Of a DNA stretch of 64,000 bases, positions 1 through 11,406 are shown one piece after another (positions within the stretch are counted from its first letter, which is position 1; each line of letters starts with the position of its first letter). The translations under genes were made by a program, and so were the position numbers. The DNA comes from Cladosporium sp. IMV 00045 (lineage: Eukaryota > Ascomycota > Dothideomycetes > Cladosporiales > Cladosporiaceae), in contig MSJI02000176.1 in the NCBI GenBank assembly GCA_001931905.2, forward strand, positions 22,308 to 86,307, given 5' to 3'. Below the pieces are notes generated by a model. That model had not been told where the DNA came from. It did not search any database and saw only the letters and a list, made by a program, of their open reading frames with translations.

Positions 1-436
1 TATGTATAGAGGGAGAGAAGAAGACAGGAACAAGATCATGTTCCAGGTCAGCTTGCTCTGCCTGCCTCAGCACTCCAACATAGCCCCGTCCCCCAATGCG
101 GCTTGCCGTTTGAGCCGTTGCCTTTACCCTTACCCTGCGCAGCCTGATGATGAATCTCTCCGTGAAGCTTATTTTAGGACTTCATTAGCGTGATCCATGC
201 ACTGCTGATAACATCAATCTCACCCAGCATGGCGTCAACTCTTCCTGCTGCTGGTGTTGTTGGATTATTATCGTTCACTCACAACGATGGGCGCAGAAAC
301 GTCCAAGAATATGGAAAACCAGCCTAAACTCGACGGACGCCCCGTCACTTTTCACTACAGACGAGCTGAACAAGGCCAAGATGGTCAGATAAGCTGGCAT
401 GAAGGGCGGGTGTCTTGTATGATATCGTAGACTGTT
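1..436. other. intergenic, no gene seen
   Basis: Window edge to the first gene. Only short, compositionally unremarkable open frames are present and I see no RNA gene. The last part presumably holds the promoter and 5' leader of the lipid kinase gene. Confidence 0.6.
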
Positions 437-1795
437 ATGTCAAGCGTCAAACAAGAGGCTGACGACTGGCCAGCACCGAATTCCAAGTGGGAAATCATCA
501 AGTCCGAACACATCATCGCCGTATTTCCCTCGAGGACCAAAAGTCAGAATGAATACAAGCTCCTCTACGTCGAGGAAAGCGAGACGGATGGCAATACCAA
601 ATCTTCTCCCGTGCTCTTCCGGACACTGACTCTCTTGAACCCACCGGAACAACTCGCCCATGACTTCCAACCAGCCGGTGAGGCATGTCTCTATACCCGA
701 ATGACTTCTAGCACCGCCGCCAGACCCAACTTCCATGTCATTGTTTCGACAGGTTCTGGCACCGGACGAGCAAATGATGTATGGGAGAAAGTCCTTCGAC
801 CTTTGCTGGAATTCGTCTGCGAAACCACAGCAGATGAAAAGTATCAACTTCACTTCACCACTTCAGAAACGACAGTCTCCGACCTCACTCGCTCTGTCTT
901 TCTCCCCCGCGCAAATGATGGCGTCGCGCAATCAATCGTCCTTCTCAGCGGCGATGGCGGCCTCGTCGACATCGTCAACACACTTCTATCCTCCCCTCGC
1001 TCAGGGAACTACCAAAAACCAAACGTCGCCCTCCTACCCCTCGGCACCGGCAACGCAATGGCCCACAGCACCAACATCACCTCAGACAAAACCCTCGGCC
1101 TCTCAACCCTCATCCGCGGCTCACCCAAGGAAATCCCCCTCTTCCGCGCCGCCTTCTCCCCGGGCTCCCGCCTCCTGACCAACGAAGCCCGCGACTCCCG
1201 GCCCCTCCCCACCACCAACGGCACCCCCGCCGTCCACGGCGCAGTCGTCTGCTCCTGGGGCCTGCACGCCGGCCTAGTAGCCGACAGCGACACAGCCTAC
1301 TACCGCCAATACGGCGCGGAACGCTTCCAAATGGCCGCGAAAGAAGCCCTCTTCCCCGCCTCCGGCTCGCCGCCCCACCCCTACCGCGGGCAGGTCTCCG
1401 TGCTGCGTCCTGGCGACGACGGCAAATGGACACCGATCGACAGGGCAGAGCACGCCTACGTCCTCGCTACCCTCGTCTCCCACCTCGAAGCGGGCTTCCA
1501 CATATCCCCCGCTTCGCGCCCGCTCGATGGGAATTTGCGCTTGTTGCACTTCGGTCCCATGGGCGGGGATGAGGCTATGCAGCTCATGACGCGCGCGTAT
1601 CAGGATGCAGGGCACGTGCGGGATGAGCGCGTGGGGTATGAGGAGGTTGCGGGTTTGAGGGTGGAGTTTCAGGAGGAGGAGGAGAGGTGGAGGAGGGTTT
1701 GTGTTGATGGGAAGATTGTGAGGGTTGAGGAGGGGGGGTGGGTGGAGGTTCGGGTTGGCGGTGGGGAGGGGTTGGTTGATTTGATTGCGTTGTGA
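437..1795 (+). CDS. diacylglycerol/sphingoid-base kinase-like protein
   Basis: Single-exon gene, 452 aa. The DAGK catalytic fold is recognisable: a first strand-loop FHVIVSTGSGTGRAND near residues 98-113, the glycine-rich nucleotide loop LLSGDGGLVDIVN near 168-180 (the family's GGDGT-type motif), and ALLPLGTGNAMAHS-like LLPLGTGNAMAHS near 197-209. Such enzymes phosphorylate diacylglycerol, ceramide or long-chain bases with ATP. The C-terminal half carries the second sub-domain (VLATLVSHLEAGFHI, near 345-359) and a Glu/Gly-rich tail. The loop reads SGDGG instead of the usual GGDGT, so substrate and even activity are uncertain. No signal peptide or membrane segment is visible. The start is the first ATG of the frame and the gene needs no intron. 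The family assignment is confident, the lipid substrate is not. Confidence 0.8.
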   Translation: MSSVKQEADDWPAPNSKWEIIKSEHIIAVFPSRTKSQNEYKLLYVEESETDGNTKSSPVLFRTLTLLNPPEQLAHDFQPAGEACLYTRMTSSTAARPNFHVIVSTGSGTGRANDVWEKVLRPLLEFVCETTADEKYQLHFTTSETTVSDLTRSVFLPRANDGVAQSIVLLSGDGGLVDIVNTLLSSPRSGNYQKPNVALLPLGTGNAMAHSTNITSDKTLGLSTLIRGSPKEIPLFRAAFSPGSRLLTNEARDSRPLPTTNGTPAVHGAVVCSWGLHAGLVADSDTAYYRQYGAERFQMAAKEALFPASGSPPHPYRGQVSVLRPGDDGKWTPIDRAEHAYVLATLVSHLEAGFHISPASRPLDGNLRLLHFGPMGGDEAMQLMTRAYQDAGHVRDERVGYEEVAGLRVEFQEEEERWRRVCVDGKIVRVEEGGWVEVRVGGGEGLVDLIAL

Positions 1796-2320
1796 TGAGG
1801 TTGTCTTGTGGTCTGGTCAGGTAGAGATTGAGAGAAATTACGAATAGTGCAAAGCTCTGATGTCCCAGCCTTTGGTCTCGTACGTGACCCCCGCTCTTTC
1901 CTTCCCTTTTTTTTTCTTCCTTCTAAGCAGCCCGATGTCCTTCTAAGCAGCCCGATGTGGATAGACGAAATCATCTTGGATCTTTCTATCTTTCTTCTTT
2001 ATGCAGCAAATGTGAGGCTTGCAGAGCAGAAGTTGCTGCACACCTGAAGCGGAGTCAACGCCGCTTCCCACCTCTCATCGTCAGACGCTACTGCAAACGA
2101 TCACGAGGCAGGTGAAAGTCACAAGGGACGAAGACGCTGACTGCAAGAGCGCGAAAGTACCTGATGAGATTCCTGGGATAGTACCTTTCTTCAAGATTCT
2201 ATCTTCATTTTCATCTCGCATTGTTGAAATCTCTAGGACTTACCCCCCTGACCACGTCTAATACAATAGTGCATCGCTCTCCTAGTCATCTTCATAAACT
2301 TCCTGCATCAGACAAGAAAC
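1796..2320. other. intergenic with a 20-bp tandem repeat
   Basis: Gap between the lipid kinase and the glucoamylase, transcribed in the same direction. It contains a perfect double copy of a 20-bp unit at 1919-1958 preceded by a pyrimidine tract. No coding frame is convincing. Confidence 0.6.
1919..1958. repeat. perfect 20-bp tandem duplication
   Basis: The unit ccttctaagcagcccgatgt occurs twice head to tail with no mismatch. It lies 124 bp after the stop of the lipid kinase and follows a T/C-rich run, consistent with replication slippage. Confidence 0.9.
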
Positions 2321-4461
2321 ATGGACGACAAAACCTCCCAACCATCACCACCAGCTCCTACGCCTCGCTCCCCCACTTCGAGAAAACATCTTTTCACCGC
2401 CTTGAGCGTCGTCACAGTCCTCGCCACCACTCTCTACAACTATAACTCAGCTCCCTTCACCGTAAACCTCACTCTCCCACTCCTCCCGGCCGCAAACAAA
2501 CCCCTATCTCTAACAACCTGGCTCGAACGCGAACGTCCCATCGCCCTACACGGCATTCTGGCCAACATCGGCGGCAGCGGCGTTTCAGGAACACAAGCCG
2601 CAGGCGCCAATCCGGGCATCGTCATCGCCTCCCCCTCCAAATCCGACCCAGACTACTTCTACACCTGGACGCGCGACGCCGCTCTGACGATCAAAACCCT
2701 GACGGACGAGCTCAACTCCTCCTCCCCTCTTCCCCAATGGACTAGCTCATCAGACCTCGAGGCCACGATCCAGGACTACATCTCCTCCCAGGCCGCTTTG
2801 CAGGGCGTGGAGAATCTCTCTGGAAAGATGTGTGAGGGAGGTTTGGGAGAACCGAAATTCAACCCCGACGGCACGCCTTTCACGGGCGCGTGGGGAAGGC
2901 CGCAGCGCGATGGGTCTGCTTTGAGGGCTGTGGCGCTTGTTGCTTATGCGAGGGAGTTGCTTTCTCGTGATGCTTTGGGGGAGCAGGAGGGGGTTGTGAG
3001 GGAGCTAATATGGCCGGTGGTGAGGAATGATCTGTCGTATGTGATGAGGTACTGGAACGAGACGACTTTCGATCTGTGGGAGGAGGTTAGGGGGAGGAGT
3101 TTTTTCACTACTGCGGTGCAGTACAGGGCGCTTGTTGAGGGGGTGTGGATTGCGGAGAGGCTTGGGGTGGTTTGTGAGGGGTGTGAGAAGCAGGCGGGGA
3201 TGGTGTTGTGCGCCCTGCAGGATTATTGGGGTGGAGAGTTTGTTGTGGCGAATTTTGGGGAGGGTGGGAGGTCGGGGAGGGATCTTAACAGTATCTTGAC
3301 GAGTACGCATATGTTCGATGCGGGTGCTGGTTGTGACGAGAGGACTTTTCAGCCTTGCTCGGATAGGGCTTTGGCGAATCATAAGGTCGTCACGGACGCT
3401 TTTCACTTGCTGTATGCTGTCAATCGGGGGATTCCGGCTGGTGTGGGAGTTGCTGTTGGGAGGTATCCGGAGGACGTGTATATGGGGGGAAATCCTTGGT
3501 TGGTCTGAACTCGAGCTCGATGGTCTGGTGCTGAGCTGACTGTCTATCTTGCAGGTATTTGGGCGCTTTCGCGGCCGCTGAGATGTTATATCAGGCTGTC
3601 TTCCAGTGGAGACGGCTTGGTTTGGTCAATGTCACCGCAACTTCTCATGCTTTCTTCACGGATGTGTATCCAACAACTGTGATGGGAAGCTATCTTACCA
3701 ACTCACCGGAGTTCGAGAGCATAATCAGTGCCGTTTCGTCGTATGCGGATAGCTACATGGCGAATGCCGTAAGTTGGTCTCTTGAGATGAAGGAGGCCTC
3801 TTGCTGATTGCAATGTAGCAAAAGTACACTCCTGCAAATGGAGCGCTCGCCGAACAATACTCCCGTAACGACGGTACACCAGTCTCGGCAAGAGATTTGA
3901 CCTGGTCCTACGCTGCGTTTTTGACGGCGTACAACGCACGGAAAGGCATCATGCCAGCTTCGTGGGGTGCTTCTTCGGTAAGTCTTGCGCGATCACCAAC
4001 GCAGTAACTTCCGTGTGAAGGCTGACAAGGTCCCTCAGGTCGACCTACCATCTGTCTGTTCGGCCGACTCCGGAAAAGGGCCCTGCAGTACCGCGACGAA
4101 CACTGCCTGGCCATCAAGAACGTCTACACCACCGTGCTCAAAATCCTCTCTTACTACTGTGATGTTCAACGTCCGCAAGCCGACTGTTTATGGCCAGAAT
4201 CTTTTCCTCTCGGGGAGCTCTTCGCAGCTCGGTGGTTGGAATGCCAGTAGAGCTCTTCCTCTGAGCGCGGGTAAGTACACAGAGGACCAACCTGTGTGGT
4301 ACACATTTGAGAGCTTTCCGGTTGGGGTGGATTTGGAGTACAAGTACGTCCTCAAGAACGTTGACGGGAACACAATTGTTTGGGAGAATGGGTCGAACCG
4401 GCGATACACTGTTCCTGCGAGTTGTGAGGTGTCTGTTAAGGTCAATGATATGTGGCGATGA
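2321..4461 (+). CDS. glucoamylase, GH15 with C-terminal CBM20 starch-binding domain
   Basis: Releases glucose from the non-reducing ends of starch. Exons are 2321-3498, 3555-3768, 3819-3977 and 4039-4461, giving 657 aa with all phases closing (the first junction rebuilds GNPWYLGAF). GH15 landmarks: YTWTRDAAL near residue 113 (substrate-binding Asp), WEEVRGRSFF near 252 (general acid Glu), LAEQYSRNDG near 475 (general base Glu) followed by DLTWSYAAF. CBM20 occupies about 555-657, with LGGW, YKYV and WENGSNRRY aromatic sites. The linker between domains is very short. Oddity: the N-terminus is not a normal signal peptide. About 22 polar residues precede a 17-residue hydrophobic stretch (HLFTALSVVTVLATTLY), more like a type II signal anchor or an unusually long n-region, and no later Met could serve as start. 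Function certain, exact secretion mode open. Confidence 0.93.
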
Positions 4462-5452
4462 GGACCTCTTCAACCTAGCCAATGTGAGATAACCTAGCAG
4501 AGGAAAGCAGCAATTGCGTCTTCATCGTGCATACTTGCATTATGCTTGGCCTGCATCATGTCTTCCAGGTTCTGGAGCCTGGTTCCTTGGTACGACTGCA
4601 ACGACGCATGCATTGGGATGATAGGCGGTGGCGGCTGTAAGCTTTGCCTGCACGACGGTGGCGCTCGGACGCCTAGACTCCTCATCGTTGCTTTGGTGGC
4701 ATAGATTAAAATGGCGAGTATTGATGTGATAGAGTTGATCTGGTGGTAGACAGGCATTTCAGCAGCGCCATTGACAAATCGTATCGCGATTCGCCACCGG
4801 CTCATCTCGTAATCGCGAGCTTTCATGTCGCGATGGGCGAAAGCGTCGTATATCACTCATATTCATATAAACAATCAGATTGTCCTGCCCAAAGCAGATC
4901 AGATGTTCGTGCCCACAAAAAAGCAAGACATTGCAGGAAGAACCATTGAGAGGCGCAGGAATCTCTCTCTCGACTGCCACCCCGCTCTCCCTTGCTGCAG
5001 GCTGCCTCCCGCACTTGGCATTGCTTGCCGCCTTCTATCTTGAGCAAGTCGTCCGCACTATTACCACTATACAGCAAGTTAGAGCAAGTTGGAGATTGCT
5101 CTGGCCGGCTCACTAACCAGACACTGCAGTAGACATGTTGGCATATCACTTGGCAAGCATGTCGATGTTACGCTGTCTGGTATAGCATGCACATCGCCCT
5201 GTCTCCCCGAGCAGGCATGCTATCTCTTGGCTTGGACATCCGCCTCCCTCTTCGAGACAAACCCCATCCACTGGGTCATGGGTGGTTCGATGCTGCAGGT
5301 ACACTTGGATGATCAGCCTTGCTTGCAGGCGAGGCAAGCTCGTTCAGGCCGCGGTTCCATATGATAAGGTATAAGTTGGCCATTTTCCCTTCACTCGTCC
5401 GACTTTCTGCCCTCAAGACTCTTCTTTTGCGATCAGAATACCCAATCCCACA
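4462..5452. other. intergenic, promoter region of the M28 peptidase
   Basis: Nearly 1 kb without a convincing gene. A reverse-strand frame at 4494-4757 could encode an 87-aa one-span peptide but has no family signature. A TATA-like TATAAG lies at 5370-5375, about 80 bp before the peptidase start. Confidence 0.5.
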
Positions 5453-7173
5453 ATGAAGGTCACCGCTGCCGTCGTCGCGGCCTCAATTGGTCTGGCTTCT
5501 GCTGTTGAGCCGCCGACTCCGGCCCACACTCCTCCCAGTCCACCAGGACCGCCTCACGATAAGCCCAAGGGGCCTCCGAGCCCTCCTTCCTACGAGAAAC
5601 CTGGTAAGCCAGGCAAGCCCGGCAAGCCCACAAAGACTGGGACATCTGCTACTTCAACCGCGGTGCCTACCGGTCGTGGTCCAGTCGACTCCAAGGCTCT
5701 CCAGGATGCCATCAGCGTCGACAACCTGAGAGCCAAAGCCGAGCACCTCGAGAGCATCGCCTACGCCACCGACGAGCGCAACAGAGTGATCGGCTCCGCT
5801 GGCTTCAATAACACGGTTGACTGGCTTTATGAGAGCGTTGAAGCTCTTGGAGACTATTGGACTGTCAGAAGGCAGCCTTTCACCGCGCTTTATAGCAACG
5901 TCGACGGCGATCTCACAGTAGATGGTACCACTTTTGAGCCTTCCTTCTTCGAGTACTCCCCCGGTGGAACCGTCACTGGAGAGCTTGTTCCTGTCGATAA
6001 CCTCGGCTGCGAGCAATCTGACTACCCTGCGGAAGTTGAGGGCAACATCGCCCTGATCTCGCGTGGATCATGCGAGTTCGGTCTCAAGTCTGCTCTTGCT
6101 GGTGTGGCCGGTGCTGCCGGTGCTATCATCTACAACAATGCCCCTGCCGCTCTCGGCGGTGGTACGCTCGGGCCACCTCCGCGACCGGAAGGTGAATATA
6201 TACCTACTTTGGGCGTTGAGCAGAGTAATGGTACGTCGTGGATAGAGCGTATTACCGCTGGGGAGGCGATTGAGGCTACTCTCGACATCGACAGCGATTT
6301 GTACAACATCACTGTGTAAGTCATACGTCCCTGTTTGCCGCCCTTCTGGGCCAAAGACATCCTCTTACATGTAAACTAACTTTAAACAGTGAAAACGTCA
6401 TTGCCGAGACTGTTGAAGGCAACAAGGACTCCGTTCTAGTCATCGGAGGCCACTCTGACAGTGTCTTTGCTGGGCCCGGTATCAACGACGACGGCTCTGG
6501 TATCATCGGCATCCTCGAGGTTGCCGAGCAGCTGACCGGCTATGCCGTCAACAACGCGGTCCGTATCGCCTTCTGGGCTGCAGAGGAGTTCGGCCTGCTC
6601 GGCAGCTATTATTACACAGAGAATCTCACCGAGGAGGAGGCATCCAAGATCCGCCTGTACCTTAACTTCGACATGATCGCCTCGCCCAACTACATTCTCG
6701 GCATCTACGACGGTGATGGCAGCGCTTTCAACCAGACCGGCCCGGCTGGCAGCGCAGAGGCGGAGGCTTTTTTCGAGGACTTTTTCGCTGAGAACGGCCT
6801 CAACTCTGTCCCCACCGACTTCAGCGGCCGCAGCGACTACGCCGGTTTCCTTGACCGTGGTATCGCCTCTGGCGGTCTGTTCACTGGCGCCGAGGTTGTG
6901 AAGACCGAGGAAGAAGCCGAACTTTTCGGCGGCGAGGCTGGTGTCAGCTACGATGTCAACTACCACCAGGCCGGCGACAATGTCACCAACCTGGCTTGGG
7001 ACGCTTTCGAGTGGAACACCAAGGCCATCGCTGCTGCGGTTGCTGAGTATGCCACCACTTTCGAGAGCTTGGGCCCGGCCAACACCACTGTTGGTGCGAA
7101 CAAGAAGAGGAGTGCCCGTCCTAACAAGCACGAGCACAACCACGAGGGTGGATGTTCGAGGAAGCTGCAGTAG
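5453..7173 (+). CDS. secreted M28 leucine aminopeptidase with PA domain
   Basis: Zinc aminopeptidase acting outside the cell on peptide N-termini. Exons 5453-6315 and 6390-7173 are separated by a 74-nt intron with a ctaac branch site, giving 548 aa. A signal peptide (MKVTAAVVAASIGLASA) is followed by a Pro/Gly/Lys-rich low-complexity stretch at about 18-65. A PA (protease-associated) domain covers roughly 145-265. The M28 core shows the expected metal ligands and catalytic acid: GGHSDSVFAGPGINDDGSG near 303-321, WAAEEFGLLGS near 352, NFDMIAS near 380 and YHQAGDNV near 477. The C-terminus ends in a Lys/His-rich tail. The proline-rich insert before the catalytic region is longer than in textbook fungal LAPs and could be a wall-interacting or spacer segment (inference). 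Confidence 0.92.
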
Positions 7174-7712
7174 GCCGGCCTACTTGTGTGATGTAGAAAT
7201 AGGATAGCGTTGTAGCGATGTAGCGATGATAATGTGGAATATGAAGAAATGAAAACGTATCTGCAGATTGTATTGAACCGTTCAAGCTTGCAACATAATT
7301 ATATCTCCCATTTGCATGAAAGGTATGCAAAGATTACATCGAACCGATGAAGTTTGCAACATATCTATATCTCCCATCAATAGGAATAAAGGCTGCCACT
7401 TCTCTGGTTACCGTAAGTTGAGGCATGGCCATTGATCTCGTTGGTGGAAATTAATTCGCGTTCACGTGAGCTCTCCCGCCTGGCGATCTCATGGCGGATA
7501 TGCAACAGTCCGGAAAAGCGGACAAATGGTGCGCGGAAAAACGAGCGGAAGAATGGATTGAAGGCGGCAATCGGCAAGACCATATAACAGATATATCAGC
7601 ACTTCATTCATCTATTGATCTTGCTTGTCTCTACATCACTTCATTCATTCATCTTCATCCATCGTATCTTGCTGTCATCTCGTCGAACATCTCCCCTCAC
7701 TTCCAGCCCAAG
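7174..7712. other. intergenic, 5' region of the NRPS-like reductase
   Basis: Holds the 3' end of the peptidase transcript and the leader of the reductase gene. Two near-identical AT-rich segments occur (gcaacatatctatatctcccat near 7355 and gcaacataattatatctcccat near 7290), each beside a cgaaccg/tgaaccg-like stretch, so a ~65-bp stretch is duplicated imperfectly. No gene is seen. Confidence 0.5.
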
Positions 7713-10700
7713 ATGTCTTCGACGGTGACGCTCACCAAGCCGCACAGCCGGGCAGTGCAAGCCGGCAGAGTCGACCACAGCATTTACCCTCCTGTAGAGT
7801 TCTTTCACACCATAGACGGTGTTATCAGAAGCCATGCTGCAGAGACTGAGCAGAAGCCTTTTATCTGCTATCCCGTGAAGGGTGCTTCTGATTTTGAGGA
7901 GCATACGCCGGCTGAGGTTGATAGATACGTTGACCTCGCTGCGAGGTACTATGTGGACCATGGTTTGGAGCCTGCGGTGAGTTTACAAGAAGAAAGATCG
8001 CGGATTTCTTGGATTATAGCTAATTAACAAGTCCCCAGGACCCAACACTGGACCAAGCACCAGTCATTGCTCTGCTGGCAACATCGAGCTTCGAGACCAT
8101 CCTCACATTCCTGGCTCTTAGCCGACTAGGATACGCTGTGCTCTTCCTTTCCACTCGCCTCACCGCAGATGCATACGCCAGACTACTGGATATGGCAAAT
8201 TGCCACCGTCTAATCATTCACGAGAACTTCCGCCAAGTCACCAACGACATCGCCACACAGAGGCCAGGCTGCTCAAGCATCTCAATCCTCCAGCGATCAG
8301 ACTGGCATGCTAACTCCGCAATCACACCTATCTCAAGGCAGAACGTAGACCTCGCCAAAGAAGGCGGCAAGATCGCTTGGATCCTGCACTCATCCGGCAG
8401 CACCGGTTTCCCCAAGCCCATCTTTCTCACCAACCATCAATGTCTGGCGAATTTCAAGAAAAGCTTCGCTTTGAGATCTTTTTGCACTTCGCCTCTCTTT
8501 CACTCGCACGCGCTTATGGAGTTTGGTCGCGCGATTTATACGAAAGCACCCATGTTCTGGGTCAACCATGGCCAGCCTATCACGAGCGACAACCTCCTGG
8601 AAGCCATGCAGGCTGTCAAACCTCAGATGGTCAGCGCTGTGCCGTATGTTCTGAAGCTCCTGGCAGAGAAGCAGGAGGGGATTGATGCGTTGGCTAAGGC
8701 GCAGCTTGTTATGTATGCCGGAAGCAGCTGCCCTGATGAGCTCGGCGATCGCCTTGTGAATGGTGGTGTCAATCTCATCGCTAACTACGGTGCTACTGAA
8801 ACTGGGCAGGTCATGACTTCTTTCCGCCCGCCTGGAGACAAAGAGTGGGCCTACATGCGTTGCTGGTCCCCAGTCGCCGACAACGTCTTGTTTGACGAGA
8901 TCGCTCCCGGTGTCTTCGAGTGTGTCGGCCTAGATGGCTTGCCCTCCAAGGGCCCGAGTAACTCCAAACCGCCCTTCAGCGCCAGCAACCCTCCCAACAG
9001 CTTCCGCACTGCAGACTTGTTCACCCGCCACCCAGATCCCAGCAAAAGCAACTACTACAAGTACCTCAGCCGCTTAGACGACCGCATCACTCTCGTCAAC
9101 GGCGAGAAAGTCCTGCCCATTCCCATTGAAGGCAGCATCAGACAGGAAGAAATCGTACGCGAGGCCGTCGTCTTCGGCTATCAGCAAACTATGCCGGGCG
9201 TGTTGATCTTCCGCGCCCAAGACAAGGCTACGCATCTCACGGACGAGGAGTACTTGGATGCGGTTTGGCCGGCTGTTGAGGCTGCGAATGCGAAAGCGGA
9301 GACTTTCGCAAGGGTCATTCGCGAGTTGGTCGTCATCAAGGGTGCGGATTGTGTGTACCCTAAGACTGATAAGGGGACGTTCATTCGTGCTCAAGTCTAT
9401 CAGCAGTTTGCGGATGATATAACTGGAGCGTATCAACGTTTGAATGCTGAAGATGAACAGACGGATAAGGCGAAGATGTCAGTTTCGGAGCTGGAGCAGT
9501 GGCTTCTTGAAAAATTCCAGAACGATCTGAGAGTTCCTCTTCTGGACTCCAAGACGGATATCTTCTCTGCAGGCGTTGACAGCTTGCAGACTACGAGGAT
9601 CTGGCATTCTATCAAGCAGGAAATCGATCTTGGAGAGGGGTCTGACAGTCTTAGTTCAAATGTCGTCTTCGAGAAGGGGACTGTGGAGGCTTTGGCAAAA
9701 CATCTATACCAACTTCGGACAGGCCAGGATGCTTCTGAAGAACAAGACGAGATCGCAGTCATGCAAGGGCTTATCGAGAAGTACTCGACCTTCACGACGC
9801 ACTTCCCAACCATCGTTTCTCAGCCTGAGAAGGAAGTGGTCCTGGTGACTGGTGCCACAGGCAACCTCGGAGCATTCATCATCGCAGAGCTGGCCAAGAA
9901 CCCTTCCGTCGCCGAAGTATGGGCTCTCGTCCGCGCACCTGGTCAAGCAACAGCAGGCGCTCGAGTGGTGCAATCCCTCAACAGCCGCAACATCAGACTC
10001 TCCGACAACGAGCTCTCCAAAATACACGCTCTCCCCAGCGACCTCAGCGAAGCAAACCTAGGCCTCAGCACCCGCGACCTCAACCACCTCCTCGCCACCC
10101 TCACAACCGTCATCCACAGCGCCTGGGCAGTGAACTTCAACCTCGGCGTCCGCTCCTTCGAAACCCAACACATCCGCGGCACGCACAACCTGATCAACCT
10201 CTGTCTTCGCTCCCACCTCCCCAACCCAGCCAAATTCTTCTTCTGCAGCTCCGTCAGCACCGCTTCCGGAACTCCCAAGCCGGCTTCCATCGCCGAAACC
10301 GCCGTGCAAAACCTCGCCCATGCCCAAGGCACAGGTTACGGCAGGAGCAAGCTGGTCACGGAACACATTACCCGCAACGCCATGCGCCTGACGGGCATCC
10401 ACGCCCGCGTCCTGAGAATCGGCCAGCTCAGCGGCGACCGCGCCAGCGCCATCTGGAACGACACCGAGGCCATCGCCCTCATGGTCCGCAGCGCCGTGAG
10501 CGTCGGCGCCTTGCCCGCTCTGCACGAGACGCCTTCCTGGCTCCCCGTCGACGCTTGCGCCGAGGCCGTCGCGGAGCTCGCCTTGTCGGTCAAGAATGAA
10601 CCTGCAGACGCAGACGCAGATGAGAGTCTAGTCTACCACATCGTCAACCCGCGCACGTTCAGCTGGAGCGCCGATTTCCTCCCCGCCCTGCAGCGCAGCG

Positions 10701-10993
10701 TACACATGCCCGCGTTCAGCATCGTCAGTCCGCAGGAGTGGCTGCGCCTTCTGGCCGCGAGCGAGCAGGACGCTTCGCGCAACCCGAGCATTAAGTTGTT
10801 GGATTTCTGGCGCGGAAAGTATGGCAATGCGGTTTCGGCGGATGAGGTCAAGGAGACTGGGCCGGTGGGTTTGACGTTTGAGACGGACAGGACGCTGGGG
10901 GATTGTGTGGCGTTGAGGGGGGTGAGGACGCCGGTTGAGGATGGGTTGGTGGAGAGGTATGTGGAGGTTTGGATGGGAAAGTGGAGGGTTTAA
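7713..10993 (+). CDS. NRPS-like adenylate-forming reductase (A-T-R)
   Basis: Activates a carboxylic acid as its AMP ester, loads it on a carrier domain and reduces it with NADPH to an aldehyde or alcohol. Exons 7713-7976 and 8039-10993 (62-nt intron) give 1,072 aa. Adenylation domain about 20-540 with HSSGSTGFPKP near 203-213 and NYGATETGQ near 336. Carrier domain about 555-640 with the phosphopantetheine Ser in DIFSAGVDSLQ near 601. Thioester-reductase domain from about 685, with Rossmann loop VTGATGNLG near 688-696 and catalytic YGRSKLVTEH near 854-863. There is no condensation domain, so it is not a peptide synthetase. It is larger than a plain acyl-CoA synthetase and smaller than Lys2, and lacks Lys2's N-terminal extension, so lysine biosynthesis is unlikely. 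Substrate unknown. It converges with a P450 gene 413 bp away. Confidence 0.92.
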
Positions 10994-11406
10994 TTGGAAG
11001 GGGGAAGATGGTCATTGGAATAGATATCTGGTTTTTCGTGCACCTATTTCTTTACGATGAATAGAAACGTAACGATGCAATGTGCTTGACGTTAATATGA
11101 TCTTCTCAGGCTATTCAAAAGTCTCAAGAAAGGAAAACCTGCTGAATCTTCTCATTTCGAAATTCCTCTCTTGCGACAATCTCATGCATTCTGAAGTGGT
11201 GATTTCATTCTTATCATCGTAAAAGGGCAAAACCCTCGACGAAGCACATGCTCTATGGTCCGTCCCCCTGGCATACCAATCAAACGCCCGCTAAATACAT
11301 CCAACCCAATCCAATTCCATCCTTACTCTATCATCCTATTAAAACCCAAAGAAGAGAAAACCCATCAGCAATTCCATGAAGAGAGAAAGAACCCAATTTT
11401 CCCCCC
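10994..11406. other. convergent 3' region
   Basis: Tail-to-tail spacer between the reductase and the P450, AT-leaning and presumably carrying both 3' UTRs. No gene is seen. Confidence 0.6.

Noticed and set aside
4494..4757. possible 87-aa one-span protein on the reverse strand
   Set aside because: Only weak support (one hydrophobic run, Pro stretch); no family signature, so not listed as a gene.
6436..7143. 235-codon reverse frame opposite the M28 peptidase
   Set aside because: Antisense shadow; the plus strand carries all five M28 metal and catalytic motifs.
9919..10599. 226-codon plus-strand frame inside the reductase gene
   Set aside because: Arg/Pro/Gln/His-rich shadow of the A-T-R coding frame caused by its C-ending codons.
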